From Pectobacterium polaris (GTDB lineage: Bacteria; Pseudomonadota; Gammaproteobacteria; Enterobacterales; Enterobacteriaceae), in assembly GCF_002307355.1 (NCBI RefSeq), contig NZ_CP017481.1:4464001-4528000 (forward strand): 64,000 nt of DNA, in the 5' to 3' direction. Positions 19,883 through 30,285 of the stretch are shown here, piece after piece. Position numbers and translations under genes: made by a program. The notes under the pieces were generated by a model. It was not told where the DNA came from, ran no database searches, and worked only from the letters and a program-made list of their open reading frames with translations. Each line of letters opens with the position of its first letter. Positions within the stretch are counted from its first letter, which is position 1.

Positions 19883-21430
19883 ATGAAGGCCAGCACGCAC
19901 GACAGAGCCAACCAGTATCAAATGCCGCTCCAAAAATTGATGATTGTTTTTATGTTATTCATCATCACCACAGTAGTGGCGCTGAACGGATGGGCTGTCT
20001 TCAATTCTCACCAACAGCTTGTCGATTCCACAGAGCGAAACGCCAAAAACCTGTCGCTGTCGCTGGCCCGCCATGCCGAAGATACGTTTTTACAAGTCGA
20101 TATATTGCTACAGGATTTACAAGAGCGAATCGAACAGGATGGCCAATCACCCACACAATTGAACCGCCTGAGCGATATTCTAAAAAGCCGTAAAACAGCG
20201 CTGCCGCAGTTGCATGGCCTCTTTATTTACGACAGCAAAGGCGAATGGCTGGTGAACTCCGGCATAATAAAACCCGTCAATGCCAATAACGCCGACCGAG
20301 AGTATTTCAAGTATCACCAAAACAACGTCAACCATTCCATGTACATCGGCAGCGTGATTCAAAGCCGCTCGACGGGCGATCTGATCATCCCCGTTTCTAT
20401 GCGTATCAATAAGCCAGACGGCAGTTTTGACGGCGTGTTGCTCGCTACCCTCTCGCTGAACTACTTCAAACAGTATTATGGTTACTACTCGCTGGGGAAC
20501 ATGGATGTGCTCGCCATTCTCCTGTCCGATGGGCGAATCCTGTACGGCCGACCTTACGACGATTCATACGTTAACCGCAATGTATCCAGCGGTCCGCTCT
20601 TTTCAGAACATCTGAAACAGTCCGAAAGCGGTACGGCAACCTTTGTCTCCACGCTCGATCACATCGAACGTATTTATGGTTACACCAAATTAAAGCGCTA
20701 CCCTATCGTCATCGCAGCCGGCTACGATCTTGGGCTAGTGCTCGAAAAATGGAGAGCAGACAGTCTGGTCTACGGTGCCATTACCTTAATTCTGCTGTTC
20801 ACCATTACCCTACTCGGCCTGATCGTGCTGAGACAGATTCGTATGAATTTGAAAAATCAGATCGATTTAACCATCGTGCGTGATGAACTCACGTCGGTTA
20901 ACCACACGCTGCAAACGCTGGCGCTGTTCGATGGCTTGACAGGCTTAGCCAACCGCCGCCAGTTCGATATTTTCCTGCAACAAATCCTATTGCAGGCTGC
21001 GGAGAAGCGGCAGTGTATCGCGTTGATCATGATCGATGTCGACGCTTTCAAGAAATATAACGACCACTATGGGCATGTGGCAGGCGATGAGTGTCTGCGC
21101 AAGATTGGTAACCTCCTGAGCAATATGCTGCGGCGTAACGAGGATTTGGTCGCTCGCTATGGCGGTGAGGAGTTCGCTATCATCATCACCGAGACCGATA
21201 AACAAAGTGCTGCCGCGCTGGCTCAGCGTGCGCTGGATTTAGTACGTGAAGAAAAGATCCCACATGAAACCACGCTATTCCCAGAAAAAATCGTCACCAT
21301 TAGCGCCGGTGTTTATGTGTTCTGCGCCGATAGCCCACCACCAGCGGCGTCATCCGTTATCGATATTGCCGATGCCGCGCTGTATCGCGCCAAAAATGGC
21401 GGTAAAAACCGTATCGAGGTGAGTGAATAG
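19883..21430 (+). CDS. Membrane-bound diguanylate cyclase with Cache-type sensor
   Basis: A 515-residue membrane protein. An N-terminal membrane segment (about 15-37) is followed by a large periplasmic PDC/Cache sensor domain (about 40-285), a second segment (about 292-315) and a cytoplasmic GGDEF domain. The active site reads RYGGEEF at about residues 426-432, so cyclic-di-GMP synthesis is expected. RNED lies five residues before GGEEF, a match to the RxxD inhibitory site for product feedback. There is no EAL domain. The start at 19883 is preferred over 19871 because GGAAGG precedes it. The ligand is unknown. Confidence 0.9.
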   Translation: MKASTHDRANQYQMPLQKLMIVFMLFIITTVVALNGWAVFNSHQQLVDSTERNAKNLSLSLARHAEDTFLQVDILLQDLQERIEQDGQSPTQLNRLSDILKSRKTALPQLHGLFIYDSKGEWLVNSGIIKPVNANNADREYFKYHQNNVNHSMYIGSVIQSRSTGDLIIPVSMRINKPDGSFDGVLLATLSLNYFKQYYGYYSLGNMDVLAILLSDGRILYGRPYDDSYVNRNVSSGPLFSEHLKQSESGTATFVSTLDHIERIYGYTKLKRYPIVIAAGYDLGLVLEKWRADSLVYGAITLILLFTITLLGLIVLRQIRMNLKNQIDLTIVRDELTSVNHTLQTLALFDGLTGLANRRQFDIFLQQILLQAAEKRQCIALIMIDVDAFKKYNDHYGHVAGDECLRKIGNLLSNMLRRNEDLVARYGGEEFAIIITETDKQSAAALAQRALDLVREEKIPHETTLFPEKIVTISAGVYVFCADSPPPAASSVIDIADAALYRAKNGGKNRIEVSE

Positions 21431-21547
21431 CGCTTTCAGTCTCAATGCAGAAACAATTAATGTTGATGCAATACCTGACAGCACGCGCAGCTTCTGACAA
21501 AATAGCGGCCATCTCCCCCTATTTCAAATTGATGGGTCTCTTCTCAG

Positions 21548-22411
21548 ATGGCAGCAAAGATTATTGATGGTAAAACGATTGCGCAGCAGGTCAAAGACGA
21601 AGTTGCCGCACGAGTCACGCAGCGTTTGGCAGAAGGAAAACGCGCACCAGGCCTAGCTGTTGTGCTGGTCGGCGAGAATCCGGCGTCACAGATTTATGTC
21701 GCCAGCAAGCGCAAGGTGTGTGAAGAAGTCGGTTTTATTTCCCGCTCTTATGATTTGCCCATCACCACAACGGAATCTGAGTTGTTGGCACTTATCGACC
21801 AGCTCAACGCCGACCAGACGATTGACGGTATTCTGGTTCAGCTTCCGCTGCCGGAAGGCATCGATAACACCAAGGTGATTGAACGCATCGCGCCAAGTAA
21901 AGATGTGGATGGCTTCCATCCTTACAACGTGGGTCGTCTGTGCCAGCGTGCGCCCATGCTGCGCGCCTGTACGCCACGCGGCATCATCACGCTGTTGGAG
22001 CGTTATAATATCGACACCTTCGGGCTGAATGCCGTTGTCGTCGGCGCTTCTAATATCGTTGGCCGCCCAATGAGTCTGGAACTGCTGCTGGCAGGCTGCA
22101 CCACAACCGTTACGCATCGTTTCACCAAAAATCTGCGCCACCATGTTGAAAACGCCGATCTGCTGGTTGTCGCGGTGGGTAAACCGGGCTTCATTCCCGG
22201 CGAATGGATTAAACCGGGCGCGATTGTGCTGGACGTGGGTATCAACCGTCTGGAAAGCGGTAAAGTGGTCGGCGATGTGGAATTTGAAACGGCGCAGGAA
22301 AGAGCGTCGTACATCAGCCCCGTACCGGGCGGCGTCGGCCCAATGACCGTTGCCACACTGATTCAAAACACGCTACAGGCGTGCGAAGAGTATCATGACC
22401 ACGCCGAATAA
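21548..22411 (+). CDS. folD: Bifunctional methylene-THF dehydrogenase / methenyl-THF cyclohydrolase FolD
   Basis: A 287-residue cytoplasmic enzyme of one-carbon metabolism. The family signatures [14 protein letters not shown] and [10 protein letters not shown] are present, YVASKRK carries the catalytic lysine, and the NADP-binding region is GASNIVGRP. Length is normal. It stands alone, with an ERIC element directly after its stop codon. Confidence 0.96.
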   Translation: MAAKIIDGKTIAQQVKDEVAARVTQRLAEGKRAPGLAVVLVGENPASQIYVASKRKVCEEVGFISRSYDLPITTTESELLALIDQLNADQTIDGILVQLPLPEGIDNTKVIERIAPSKDVDGFHPYNVGRLCQRAPMLRACTPRGIITLLERYNIDTFGLNAVVVGASNIVGRPMSLELLLAGCTTTVTHRFTKNLRHHVENADLLVVAVGKPGFIPGEWIKPGAIVLDVGINRLESGKVVGDVEFETAQERASYISPVPGGVGPMTVATLIQNTLQACEEYHDHAE

Positions 22412-22417
22412 TTGGCG

Positions 22418-22541
22418 ATACCCGTCATACTTCAAGTTGCTTGTGCGTTGACTGCCCTTACTCACCCCAGTCACTTACTTATGTAAGCTCCTGGGGACTC
22501 GTGCGGTTGTCGCCTTCACGCAACTCGAATTATTTAGGATA
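22418..22541. repeat. ERIC element (about 124 bp)
   Basis: A complete enterobacterial repetitive intergenic consensus element. It contains the conserved core ATGTAAGCTCCTGGGGA next to TCACCCCAGTCACTTACTT and has matching outer inverted ends (CCCGTCATACTTCAAGTTGC against GCAACTCGAATTATTTAGG). It lies between folD and ybcJ and is probably transcribed with both. Confidence 0.92.
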
Positions 22542-22573
22542 CATTAGGTCAAACACGAATAAGCAGGAATTTA

Positions 22574-22785
22574 TGGCAACCTTTAATCTTGAAAAGCATC
22601 CGCACGTTGAACTGTGCGATCTCTTGAAACTGCTGGGCTGGAGTGAAAGTGGCGCAGCAGCCAAACTGTCTATCGCCGCAGGCGACGTGACCGTTGACGG
22701 CCAGACGGAAACACGCAAGCGCTGCAAAATCGTTGCTGGGCAAACCGTTCAGTTCAACGGCGAGACGGTAAAAGTCGCCGAGTAA
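22574..22785 (+). CDS. ybcJ: S4-domain RNA-binding protein YbcJ
   Basis: A 70-residue protein that is almost entirely an S4 RNA-binding fold (KLLGWSESGAAAKLSIAAG, then VTVDGQTETRKRCKI). E. coli YbcJ is of the same size; its RNA target is not established. CAGGA precedes the ATG. A much longer frame upstream of this ATG runs through the ERIC element and is not credible. A strong terminator follows. Confidence 0.92.
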
Positions 22786-22809
22786 CCTTTACGGCGTCGA
22801 TCACGGCGA

Positions 22810-22848
22810 AAAAAAAGCCCGCAATGTTATTCTTGCGGGCTTTTTATT
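22810..22848. terminator. Bidirectional terminator between ybcJ and cysS
   Basis: AAAAAGCCCGCAA pairs perfectly with TTGCGGGCTTTTT around an 8-base loop, with A and T runs on both sides, so it can end transcripts from both convergent genes. Confidence 0.92.
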
Positions 22849-22877
22849 TACTGAAAGCGTGTTACAGGAAGAAAGCG

Positions 22878-24263
22878 TTACTTACGGCGCCAGATCGTTC
22901 CCTGAGAGCTATCTTCCAGCACGATCCCCATTTCATTCAACCGATCGCGAGCCTGATCCGCCAGCGCCCAGTCTTTCGCCGCACGCGCATCTTTACGCTG
23001 TTGGATTAACGCTTCGATTTCTTTCACTTCATCGTTATCCACCTGCGCACCATTTTGCAGGAACTGCTCAGGATCTTGTTCCAGCAGGCCAAGCACGCCG
23101 GACAGTTTACGCAATGCCGATGCCAGCTGGTTCGCCGCTTGTACATCTTCCGTTTTCAGGCGGTTAACTTCACGCGCCATGTCAAACAGTACCGAGTAGG
23201 CTTCCGGCGTGTTGAAATCGTCGTCCATCGCTTCGCGGAAACGGGCTTCAAACTCGTCACCGCCGTGCGCCGCAACGCTGAGATCCATTCCACGCAACGC
23301 GATATACAAACGTTCCAACGCCGATCGCGCCTGTTTCAGGTTGTCTTCGCTGTAGTTCAACTGGCTACGGTAGTGGCCTGACATCAGGAAGTAACGCACG
23401 GTTTCTGGATCGTAATACGCCAGCACATCGCGCACGGTGAAGAAATTGTTGAGCGACTTTGACATCTTTTCGCGGTCAACCATCACCATGCCGGAGTGCA
23501 TCCAGTAATTCACATACGAGCCGTCATGTGCACAGCTGGACTGCGCGATCTCGTTTTCGTGGTGCGGGAACATCAAATCTGAACCACCGCCGTGAATATC
23601 AAAATGCGTGCCCAGCTGTTTGCAGTTCATAGCAGAACATTCAATGTGCCAGCCTGGGCGCCCTTCTCCCCACGGAGAAGACCAGTGCGGTTCACCCGGC
23701 TTGGACATTTTCCACAGCACGAAATCCATCGGATTACGCTTCACTTCGGTAATTTCAACGCGCGCGCCAGCCTGCAACTGATCCAGATCCTGACGAGACA
23801 GCACACCGTAGCCCGGCGCGGTATCAACGGAGAACATCACATCGCCATTACTCGCGACATAGGCGTGGCGACGGGCAATCAGCGCTTCCACCATTTCGAT
23901 GATGTCGGCAATATGGTGCGTCGCACGCGGTTCGGCATCCGGGCGCAGAATATTCAACGCATCAAAATCGGCGTGCATCTCTGCGATCATACGGGTCGTC
24001 AGCTGGTCGCTGGTTTCCCCATTCTCGATCGCACGTTTAATAATTTTATCGTCAATATCGGTGACATTACGCACATATTTCAGTGAATATCCCAGATACC
24101 GCAAATACCGCGCCACCACATCAAACGCCACGAAAGTACGCCCGTGACCGATATGACACAGGTCATAAACGGTGATGCCACACACATACATTCCCACCTG
24201 ACCGGCGTGGATAGGTTTAAATTCCTCTTTTTGGCGACTCAGCGTATTAAAAATCTTTAGCAT
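22878..24263 (-). CDS. cysS: Cysteinyl-tRNA synthetase
   Basis: A 461-residue class I aminoacyl-tRNA synthetase. The HIGH motif is in [10 protein letters not shown] and the KMSKS motif in [10 protein letters not shown], with zinc-binding cysteine and histidine residues at the usual places ([23 protein letters not shown]). Length is that of the E. coli enzyme. Its position across from ppiB matches other enterobacteria, apart from the inserted doxX gene. Confidence 0.97.
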   Translation of the reverse strand: MLKIFNTLSRQKEEFKPIHAGQVGMYVCGITVYDLCHIGHGRTFVAFDVVARYLRYLGYSLKYVRNVTDIDDKIIKRAIENGETSDQLTTRMIAEMHADFDALNILRPDAEPRATHHIADIIEMVEALIARRHAYVASNGDVMFSVDTAPGYGVLSRQDLDQLQAGARVEITEVKRNPMDFVLWKMSKPGEPHWSSPWGEGRPGWHIECSAMNCKQLGTHFDIHGGGSDLMFPHHENEIAQSSCAHDGSYVNYWMHSGMVMVDREKMSKSLNNFFTVRDVLAYYDPETVRYFLMSGHYRSQLNYSEDNLKQARSALERLYIALRGMDLSVAAHGGDEFEARFREAMDDDFNTPEAYSVLFDMAREVNRLKTEDVQAANQLASALRKLSGVLGLLEQDPEQFLQNGAQVDNDEVKEIEALIQQRKDARAAKDWALADQARDRLNEMGIVLEDSSQGTIWRRK

Positions 24264-24470
24264 CAGGGCGTTCCAGTGTTTTTATAAAAAATGGTTTTCA
24301 CAAAAAAATGGTTTTCACAAAGCATTGCGTTAACACGATAGGCCAATCACCGTCGCAGGTAGCGTCAGTAACATCAATGCATTCAGGGTTTACACCCCAA
24401 CGGGGTATTGAAACCTGAACCCTATTGTATTGCAAGGTTAAGAAGAGGGAATAAGCGAGAAAGGATAAAA

Positions 24471-24502
24471 ATGAAATGGCCCGGATTTCCGGGCCATTTC
24501 AT
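24471..24502 (-). terminator. Perfect inverted repeat, probable terminator of doxX
   Basis: A 15-bp perfect stem (ATGAAATGGCCCGGA and its complement) with a 2-base loop. On the minus strand it is followed by TTTTATCC, so it probably ends the doxX transcript. Confidence 0.7.
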
Positions 24503-24548
24503 ACAATCGACGTTACTGACGAAAAAACGTTCAGCTAACAAAAAACCA

Positions 24549-24980
24549 TTAGCGCCAGCGCGGATTCGACATCACAGAATATTTTCCGCTGCCGAGCAGG
24601 GCAATTGCGATGCCCGCGAAGAAGAATACCGCCGTACCTTCAACACCCCAGGCACCGGTTTTGGCCAGCGTGAAGAAACCCTCTGGGTGAACCAGCAGCG
24701 TCGCGACAACCATCGTGAAGGAGAAAATCAACGCGGAAGGACGTGTAAAAATGCCGAGGATCATCAGGATTGGTATGATGACTTCCCCAACATAGACACC
24801 GTAGCCAATAAAAGCAGGGAGCCCAGCCGACGCGAGCATGCCTTCAATACCACCGATGCCACCGTGCACTTTGTGCCAGCCATGAAACAGCATCAGAACG
24901 CTGAAAGATACGCGCAAAAACAGTTTGCCAAAATCCGGTTTGTCTAATAAACGATTAACACTATCCAGAATACCCAGCAT
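24549..24980 (-). CDS. DoxX-family membrane protein
   Basis: A 143-residue protein with four membrane segments and the DoxX pattern (LRVSFSVLMLFHGWHKVHGG, then GEVIIPILMILG). Members have been linked to redox and thiosulfate metabolism, but the role of most is unknown. It lies between cysS and ppiB, where E. coli has no such gene, and has its own promoter region (24981-25368, AT-rich, shared with ppiB) and terminator. Confidence 0.85.
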   Translation of the reverse strand: MLGILDSVNRLLDKPDFGKLFLRVSFSVLMLFHGWHKVHGGIGGIEGMLASAGLPAFIGYGVYVGEVIIPILMILGIFTRPSALIFSFTMVVATLLVHPEGFFTLAKTGAWGVEGTAVFFFAGIAIALLGSGKYSVMSNPRWR

Positions 24981-25368
24981 AGTTCACCTATCTCTTTAGA
25001 GTTATTTATGAAGAATAAGAATTACTCTCAGATTAATCTGAGCCGTAAAAAAAGAACACGTTGATTACGCAAAACATTGATCTGGGGCAACAAAAATCTC
25101 ATTCAAATTAATTAACTGTTATTTGAAATTTTGATCAATTTATTTGTTTTTAAAAGTCCTCATTGCCTGATTAACACCTTATTGCGCACTATTATTAAGC
25201 ACACATATTATGTGACGCCTACCAAAATCAGAGTAGTAAACCTTTTTATACGATTTTCTCATCCATCCAACCGCCAACAGCGGTGCGGTAAGCGCGAAGT
25301 ACTGACTCAATCGACCAGTTATGCTATAACAGCGCTCTTATCACTAAGGCTATCTAGGGTTCATTATT

Positions 25369-25863
25369 ATGATTACGCTTCATACCAACCACGGCGATAT
25401 CGTTATTAATACGTTTGCAGACAAGGCGCCGGTTACCGTAGAAAATTTCCTGAACTACTGCCGCGGCGGTTTTTATGACAACACGATTTTTCACCGCGTG
25501 ATTAATGGTTTTATGATTCAGGGCGGCGGCTTCGCTCCCGGCATGGATCAGAAAGAAACCAATGCGACAATCAAAAATGAAGCCAACAACGGTCTGAAAA
25601 ATACCCGTGGCACGCTGGCGATGGCGCGTACCAACGATCCGCACTCTGCGACTGCCCAGTTCTTTATCAACCTCGTTGATAACGATTTCCTGAACTTCCG
25701 TTCAGAGCGTGCCGATGGTTGGGGCTACTGCGTATTCGCTGAAGTCACCGAAGGCATGGACGTTGTTGATAAAATCAAAGGCGTGGCAACTGGCCGCAGC
25801 GGCATGCACCAGGACGTACCGAAAGAAGACGTGGTAATTACCCACGTAACGGTCAGCGAATAA
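25369..25863 (+). CDS. ppiB: Cytoplasmic peptidyl-prolyl cis-trans isomerase B (cyclophilin)
   Basis: A 164-residue cyclophilin without a signal peptide. Active-site regions [13 protein letters not shown] and [12 protein letters not shown] match the family. It is followed after 10 bases by lpxH, the same order as in E. coli. Confidence 0.96.
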   Translation: MITLHTNHGDIVINTFADKAPVTVENFLNYCRGGFYDNTIFHRVINGFMIQGGGFAPGMDQKETNATIKNEANNGLKNTRGTLAMARTNDPHSATAQFFINLVDNDFLNFRSERADGWGYCVFAEVTEGMDVVDKIKGVATGRSGMHQDVPKEDVVITHVTVSE

Positions 25864-25873
25864 TCCGACCTGC

Positions 25874-26596
25874 ATGGCAACGCTGTTCATTGCCGATCTG
25901 CATTTAAGTGTTCATGAACCGGCGATTACCGCCGGTTTTCTGCGTTTTTTACGCCATGATGCGATTGATGCCGATGCGCTATATATACTTGGCGACCTGT
26001 TCGACGCCTGGATTGGTGACGACGATCCCCAGCCGCTGCATGCGACTGTCGCAGCGGAACTGTATGCCTTACATCAGCGCGGCATTCCCTGCTATTTCGT
26101 GCACGGTAACCGTGATTTTCTGATCGGTAAGCGTTTCGCCAAACAAAGCGGAATGACGCTGCTGCCGACGGAAACGGTGCTCGACCTCTACGGTCAGAAG
26201 ATCCTCATTCTGCATGGCGATACCCTGTGCACTGACGATCAGCATTACCAGCAATTCCGCCGTCGGGTACACAACCCGTTCATTCAGCGACTCTTCCTGC
26301 TATTGCCGTTGTCATTACGGATGAAAATTGCGGCGAAGATGCGGGCAACCAGCCAGCACGAAAACCAGAAAAAGTCGCAGCAGATTATGGATGTCAATCA
26401 CGACGCCGTACTTGAACGCTTACGGCATTATCAGGTGGAGACGATGATCCACGGCCACACGCATCGCCCAGCCATTCATCAGGTCGATCTCGGCGAATCT
26501 TCGGGTCGTCGCGCCGTTCTGGGTGCCTGGCATGAAGAAGGGTCGATGATTAAGGTCACGCCACAAAATATCGAACTGATTTCCTTCCCATTTTAA
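25874..26596 (+). CDS. lpxH: UDP-2,3-diacylglucosamine diphosphatase LpxH
   Basis: A 240-residue calcineurin-like metallophosphoesterase of the lipid A pathway that hydrolyses UDP-2,3-diacylglucosamine to lipid X and UMP at the inner membrane surface. Metal motifs in order: [24 protein letters not shown] and GHTHRP. The short spacing after ppiB suggests one transcript. Confidence 0.95.
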   Translation: MATLFIADLHLSVHEPAITAGFLRFLRHDAIDADALYILGDLFDAWIGDDDPQPLHATVAAELYALHQRGIPCYFVHGNRDFLIGKRFAKQSGMTLLPTETVLDLYGQKILILHGDTLCTDDQHYQQFRRRVHNPFIQRLFLLLPLSLRMKIAAKMRATSQHENQKKSQQIMDVNHDAVLERLRHYQVETMIHGHTHRPAIHQVDLGESSGRRAVLGAWHEEGSMIKVTPQNIELISFPF

Positions 26597-26654
26597 TGCG
26601 TTTCCTGACATTGACTTAACGGTCTCTCGCCTTACTCCCCCAGCATTTCCGCAT

Positions 26655-26670
26655 ACGCAACCGTTTTCCT
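26655..26670 (+). promoter_or_regulatory. PurR operator of purEK
   Basis: ACGCAACCGTTTTCCT lies about 117 bases before the purE start. It fits the 16-bp PurR consensus ACGCAAACGTTTNCNT closely and resembles the operator known before E. coli purEK. Confidence 0.85.
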
Positions 26671-26786
26671 CGCCATAATGGCGTGATATGCTCTACGCCC
26701 TCAACGCCAGACCCTCCCTGTCTGGCCGACGCGAACGCGTCACGAACACGTACAATTACAGGTACAACTACAGGAGCATTACAGGC

Positions 26787-27296
26787 ATGTCATCCAACGT
26801 TGCCCCGGCTAAAATTGCCATCGTCATGGGTTCAAAGAGTGACTGGGCCACCATGCAGTTTGCTGCGGAAATCCTCACCACGCTGAACATTCCTTTTCAC
26901 ACCGAAGTCGTTTCCGCACACCGGACGCCGGATAAGCTGTTCAGCTTTGCTGAGCAAGCGGCACAGAACGGTTTTGATGTGATTATCGCGGGCGCAGGCG
27001 GCGCAGCACACCTGCCGGGTATGCTGGCAGCAAAAACGCTGGTTCCCGTGCTTGGCGTGCCGGTACAAAGCTCAACGCTGAGCGGTGTAGACAGCCTGTA
27101 TTCCATCGTCCAAATGCCTCGCGGTATTCCGGTCGGCACGTTGGCCATTGGCAAAGCGGGCGCAGCGAATGCGGCTCTGCTGGCCGCACAAATTCTCGCC
27201 CTGCATGATAATAGCATTGCTACCCGACTGGCAGACTGGCGTCAGGCGCAAACCGATGATGTGCTCTCTCATCCCGATCCGCGGGAGGAGGCATGA
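26787..27296 (+). CDS. purE: N5-carboxyaminoimidazole ribonucleotide mutase PurE
   Basis: A 169-residue class I PurE that converts N5-CAIR to CAIR in purine synthesis. The substrate-binding parts [11 protein letters not shown] and [12 protein letters not shown], and the histidine-containing [11 protein letters not shown], are present. The ATG at 26787 has AGGAG 10 bases upstream; the frame is open further upstream only through the promoter. It overlaps purK by ATGA. Confidence 0.95.
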   Translation: MSSNVAPAKIAIVMGSKSDWATMQFAAEILTTLNIPFHTEVVSAHRTPDKLFSFAEQAAQNGFDVIIAGAGGAAHLPGMLAAKTLVPVLGVPVQSSTLSGVDSLYSIVQMPRGIPVGTLAIGKAGAANAALLAAQILALHDNSIATRLADWRQAQTDDVLSHPDPREEA

Positions 27297-28363
27297 AACC
27301 GGTCTGCGTATTAGGCAATGGTCAACTGGGCAGAATGCTGCGTCAGGCTGGAGAACCGCTTGGTATTGCGGTTTACCCAGTGGGGCTGGATGCAGAGCCG
27401 GAGTCGGTTCCGTTTCATAACAGTGTCATTACCGCCGAGATCGAACGCTGGCCGGAAACCGCCCTCACCCGCGAGTTGGCCGAGCACACAGCGTTTGCAA
27501 ACCGCGATATTTTCCCGCGTCTGGCCGATCGCCTGACGCAAAAGCAACTGCTGGACTCGCTGAATCTGGCAACCGCCCCGTGGCAACTGCTGGCTAGCGC
27601 CGATGAATGGCCACACGTCTTCGCCTCATTGGGTGAATTAGCGATCATTAAACGTCGCGTCGGCGGTTACGACGGTCGTGGACAGTGGCGCTTGCGCGAT
27701 GGCGAACAGCAAACGCTGCCCGCTGACTGCTACGGCGAATGCATCGTTGAGCAAGGCATTAACTTCTCTGGCGAAGTTTCGCTGGTAGGTGCCCGCAATA
27801 CGCACGGCAAGTGCGTGTTCTACCCGCTCACTCATAACCTGCATCAGGATGGCATTCTGCGCACCAGCGTGGCTTTCCCTCAACCCGATCCGCAGTTGCA
27901 GCAGCAGGCCGAACAGATGCTGTCCGCAATCATGAATGCGCTGGGTTATGTGGGCGTGATGGCGATGGAATGCTTTATTGTCGGCGACCACCTGCTCATT
28001 AACGAGCTGGCTCCACGCGTACACAATAGCGGACACTGGACGCAAAATGGCGCGTCAATCAGCCAGTTTGAGCTGCATCTGCGCGCTATTCTGGATCTGC
28101 CGCTGCCGGTACCGGTTGTCGAAACACCGTCGGTGATGGTCAACCTGATCGGCACTGATGTGAATATCGACTGGCTGGCGCTGCCGCTGGTCCATCTGCA
28201 CTGGTATGAGAAAGAGGTTCGTCCTGGCCGCAAAGTTGGGCACCTCAATCTACCGTCGTCGGACACCGCACAGTTGCAACGCACGCTGCAATCGCTGGCG
28301 CCTCTATTACCAGAGGAATACCACAGCGGTCTGGCGTGGGCAGAAGAAAAACTCACTGCCTGA
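27293..28363 (+). CDS. purK: N5-carboxyaminoimidazole ribonucleotide synthase PurK
   Basis: A 356-residue ATP-grasp enzyme that makes N5-CAIR from AIR, ATP and bicarbonate, the substrate of PurE. An N-terminal nucleotide-binding motif [11 protein letters not shown] and the ATP-grasp parts ([27 protein letters not shown]) are visible. Translation is coupled to purE by the ATGA overlap. A strong hairpin follows the stop. Confidence 0.95.
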   Translation: MKPVCVLGNGQLGRMLRQAGEPLGIAVYPVGLDAEPESVPFHNSVITAEIERWPETALTRELAEHTAFANRDIFPRLADRLTQKQLLDSLNLATAPWQLLASADEWPHVFASLGELAIIKRRVGGYDGRGQWRLRDGEQQTLPADCYGECIVEQGINFSGEVSLVGARNTHGKCVFYPLTHNLHQDGILRTSVAFPQPDPQLQQQAEQMLSAIMNALGYVGVMAMECFIVGDHLLINELAPRVHNSGHWTQNGASISQFELHLRAILDLPLPVPVVETPSVMVNLIGTDVNIDWLALPLVHLHWYEKEVRPGRKVGHLNLPSSDTAQLQRTLQSLAPLLPEEYHSGLAWAEEKLTA

Positions 28364-28375
28364 TAGCTCGGTGAC

Positions 28376-28409
28376 CGTTATCCGGCAGGTTGCAATCTGC
28401 CGGATAACG
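28376..28409 (+). terminator. Probable terminator of purEK
   Basis: A perfect 13-bp stem (CGTTATCCGGCAG and its complement) with an 8-base loop, followed by a short ATTTAT stretch. Confidence 0.75.
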
Positions 28410-28927
28410 ATTTATCTGATAACAATGCATCAGATAACAACGCATCGGCTTACGACACAATGTGATGTGATGCAACAGCAGGAACCGCACCATCGAGATG
28501 TCCCCAAAAGAGAAAAACCATCATTACGCGTGACATCAGCAAAATTGCGTTTATTATTTCATCTGCCCTTTATTTTATTTATTGTTCATTTTTCATCACT
28601 CAGCAATTAAATAAAGTATCAATAACGAGCCGTTAAAAACATTTAAAATAAAGTATCAAGATTGATATTTTAATTTGCGCGGAAATTTATTAAAATATTT
28701 CCCGTCAATTCATTTATGTGATCGCCTCAATATTATTCGCTGACCACCACGATATAGAATGCCGCCACAAAACAGTATTGACCTACTGACATAATTAGCA
28801 ACATGTCTCGTTCGTTTTTTAAACTCCGTAACGGCAACTTGCCGATACTGTAATTTTTATAATCCACATCATGTGGCAATACTCTTGTAACAGGGTATTA
28901 ATATGTTCACCGAGGAGAGATCAGTAT
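28410..28927. other. Intergenic region with the sdaC promoter
   Basis: About 520 AT-rich bases. Near its left end GATAACAATGCATC is followed at once by GATAACAACGCATC, a 14-bp tandem repeat with one mismatch. No gene is supported; the rest is presumed regulatory DNA for sdaCB. Confidence 0.45.
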
Positions 28928-30217
28928 ATGAGCACCATTCAAGATAGCAGCCAGGTGTTAGAACAGGCTTCAGGATGGCGTAAAAGCGACACCGTCTGGA
29001 TGCTGGGCCTCTATGGCACGGCCATCGGCGCTGGCGTGTTATTCTTACCTATCAATGCCGGTATTGGTGGATTAATTCCGTTAATTATCATGGCGCTGAT
29101 TGCCTTCCCGATGACATATTATTCTCACCGTGCATTATGCCGCTTTGTATTATCCGGCAAGAAAGGTGGCGAAGATATTACCGAAGTCGTTGAAGAACAT
29201 TTCGGTGTTGGTGCAGGTAAATTAATCACTTTGCTTTATTTTTTCGCTATTTATCCGATCCTATTAGTTTATAGCGTCGCCATCACCAATACGGTAGATA
29301 GCTTTATTACTCACCAATTGCATTTGCCTTCTCCGCCACGTGCCCTGCTGTCATTAATATTGATTCTCGGATTAATGTTTATTGTCCGCTTCGGTGAAGC
29401 GATGATCGTTAAGGCAATGAGCATTCTGGTTTACCCGTTTGTTGCCGTGCTGATGTTGCTGGCGCTTTATTTAATTCCGAACTGGAACACCTCTGTTTTT
29501 GAAAACATTTCTTTGAGTTCCAGCGTCACGGGCAACGGTCTGTTAGCAACACTATGGCTGGCTATTCCGGTGATGGTTTTCTCCTTCAACCACTCACCAA
29601 TCATCTCCTCTTTCGCCGTTGCCAAACGTAAAGAATACGGCGATGACGCAGAACAAAAATGCTCACGCATTCTGTCATACAGCCACATCATGATGGTGCT
29701 GACCGTGATGTTCTTCGTTTTCAGCTGCGTACTGAGCCTTTCTCCAGTTGAGCTGATGGAAGCGAAAACACAGAACATTTCCATTCTGTCCTATCTGGCG
29801 AACCACTTTAACAACCCAGTAATCGGCTATCTGGCTCCAGTTATTGCCACCATCGCGATCTCTAAATCGTTCCTGGGTCACTATCTGGGTGCAGGCGAAG
29901 GTTTTAACGGCATGATCGTGAAATCCCTGCGCAGCAGAGGCAAAACCATTTCCAACACCAAATTGAACCGCATCACTGCGCTGTTCATGCTGATCACCAC
30001 CTGGATTGTTGCGACGCTGAACCCAAGCATTCTGGGCATGATCGAAACGTTGGGCGGCCCGATTATCGCGTGCCTGCTGTTCCTGATGCCGATGTACGCC
30101 ATTCAGAAAGTCCCAGCGATGAAGAAATACAGCGGCCACATCAGCAACGTCTTTGTCACCCTGATGGGACTGATCGCTATTTCCGCCATCGTTTACAGCC
30201 TGCGCGATCTGCTGTAA
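28928..30217 (+). CDS. sdaC: Serine transporter SdaC (HAAAP family)
   Basis: A 429-residue inner-membrane amino-acid/H+ symporter with about 11 membrane segments, from [16 protein letters not shown] near the N-terminus to a C-terminal helix. It is closest to SdaC among the HAAAP transporters, and the serine deaminase gene follows directly. Serine uptake for catabolism is the expected role. The start [10 protein letters not shown] has GAGGAG 11 bases upstream; the longer upstream frame is not used. Confidence 0.92.
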   Translation: MSTIQDSSQVLEQASGWRKSDTVWMLGLYGTAIGAGVLFLPINAGIGGLIPLIIMALIAFPMTYYSHRALCRFVLSGKKGGEDITEVVEEHFGVGAGKLITLLYFFAIYPILLVYSVAITNTVDSFITHQLHLPSPPRALLSLILILGLMFIVRFGEAMIVKAMSILVYPFVAVLMLLALYLIPNWNTSVFENISLSSSVTGNGLLATLWLAIPVMVFSFNHSPIISSFAVAKRKEYGDDAEQKCSRILSYSHIMMVLTVMFFVFSCVLSLSPVELMEAKTQNISILSYLANHFNNPVIGYLAPVIATIAISKSFLGHYLGAGEGFNGMIVKSLRSRGKTISNTKLNRITALFMLITTWIVATLNPSILGMIETLGGPIIACLLFLMPMYAIQKVPAMKKYSGHISNVFVTLMGLIAISAIVYSLRDLL

Positions 30218-30235
30218 GCCCCCCCACTCTAATTT

Positions 30236-30272
30236 AACGCCGGCACGTTGTTTAACGACCGGCGTTTTTTTT
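30236..30272 (+). terminator. Terminator-like hairpin between sdaC and sdaB
   Basis: AACGCCGG pairs with CCGGCGTT, followed by a run of T. It lies 13 bases before the sdaB start, so it may work as a partial terminator that lowers sdaB relative to sdaC. Confidence 0.75.
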
Positions 30273-30285
30273 CAAGGAAATCGCT

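Noticed and set aside
28690..28740. CRP site before sdaC (TTATGTGATCGCC)
   Set aside because: Only one half of the palindrome is present; the other half does not match TCACA.
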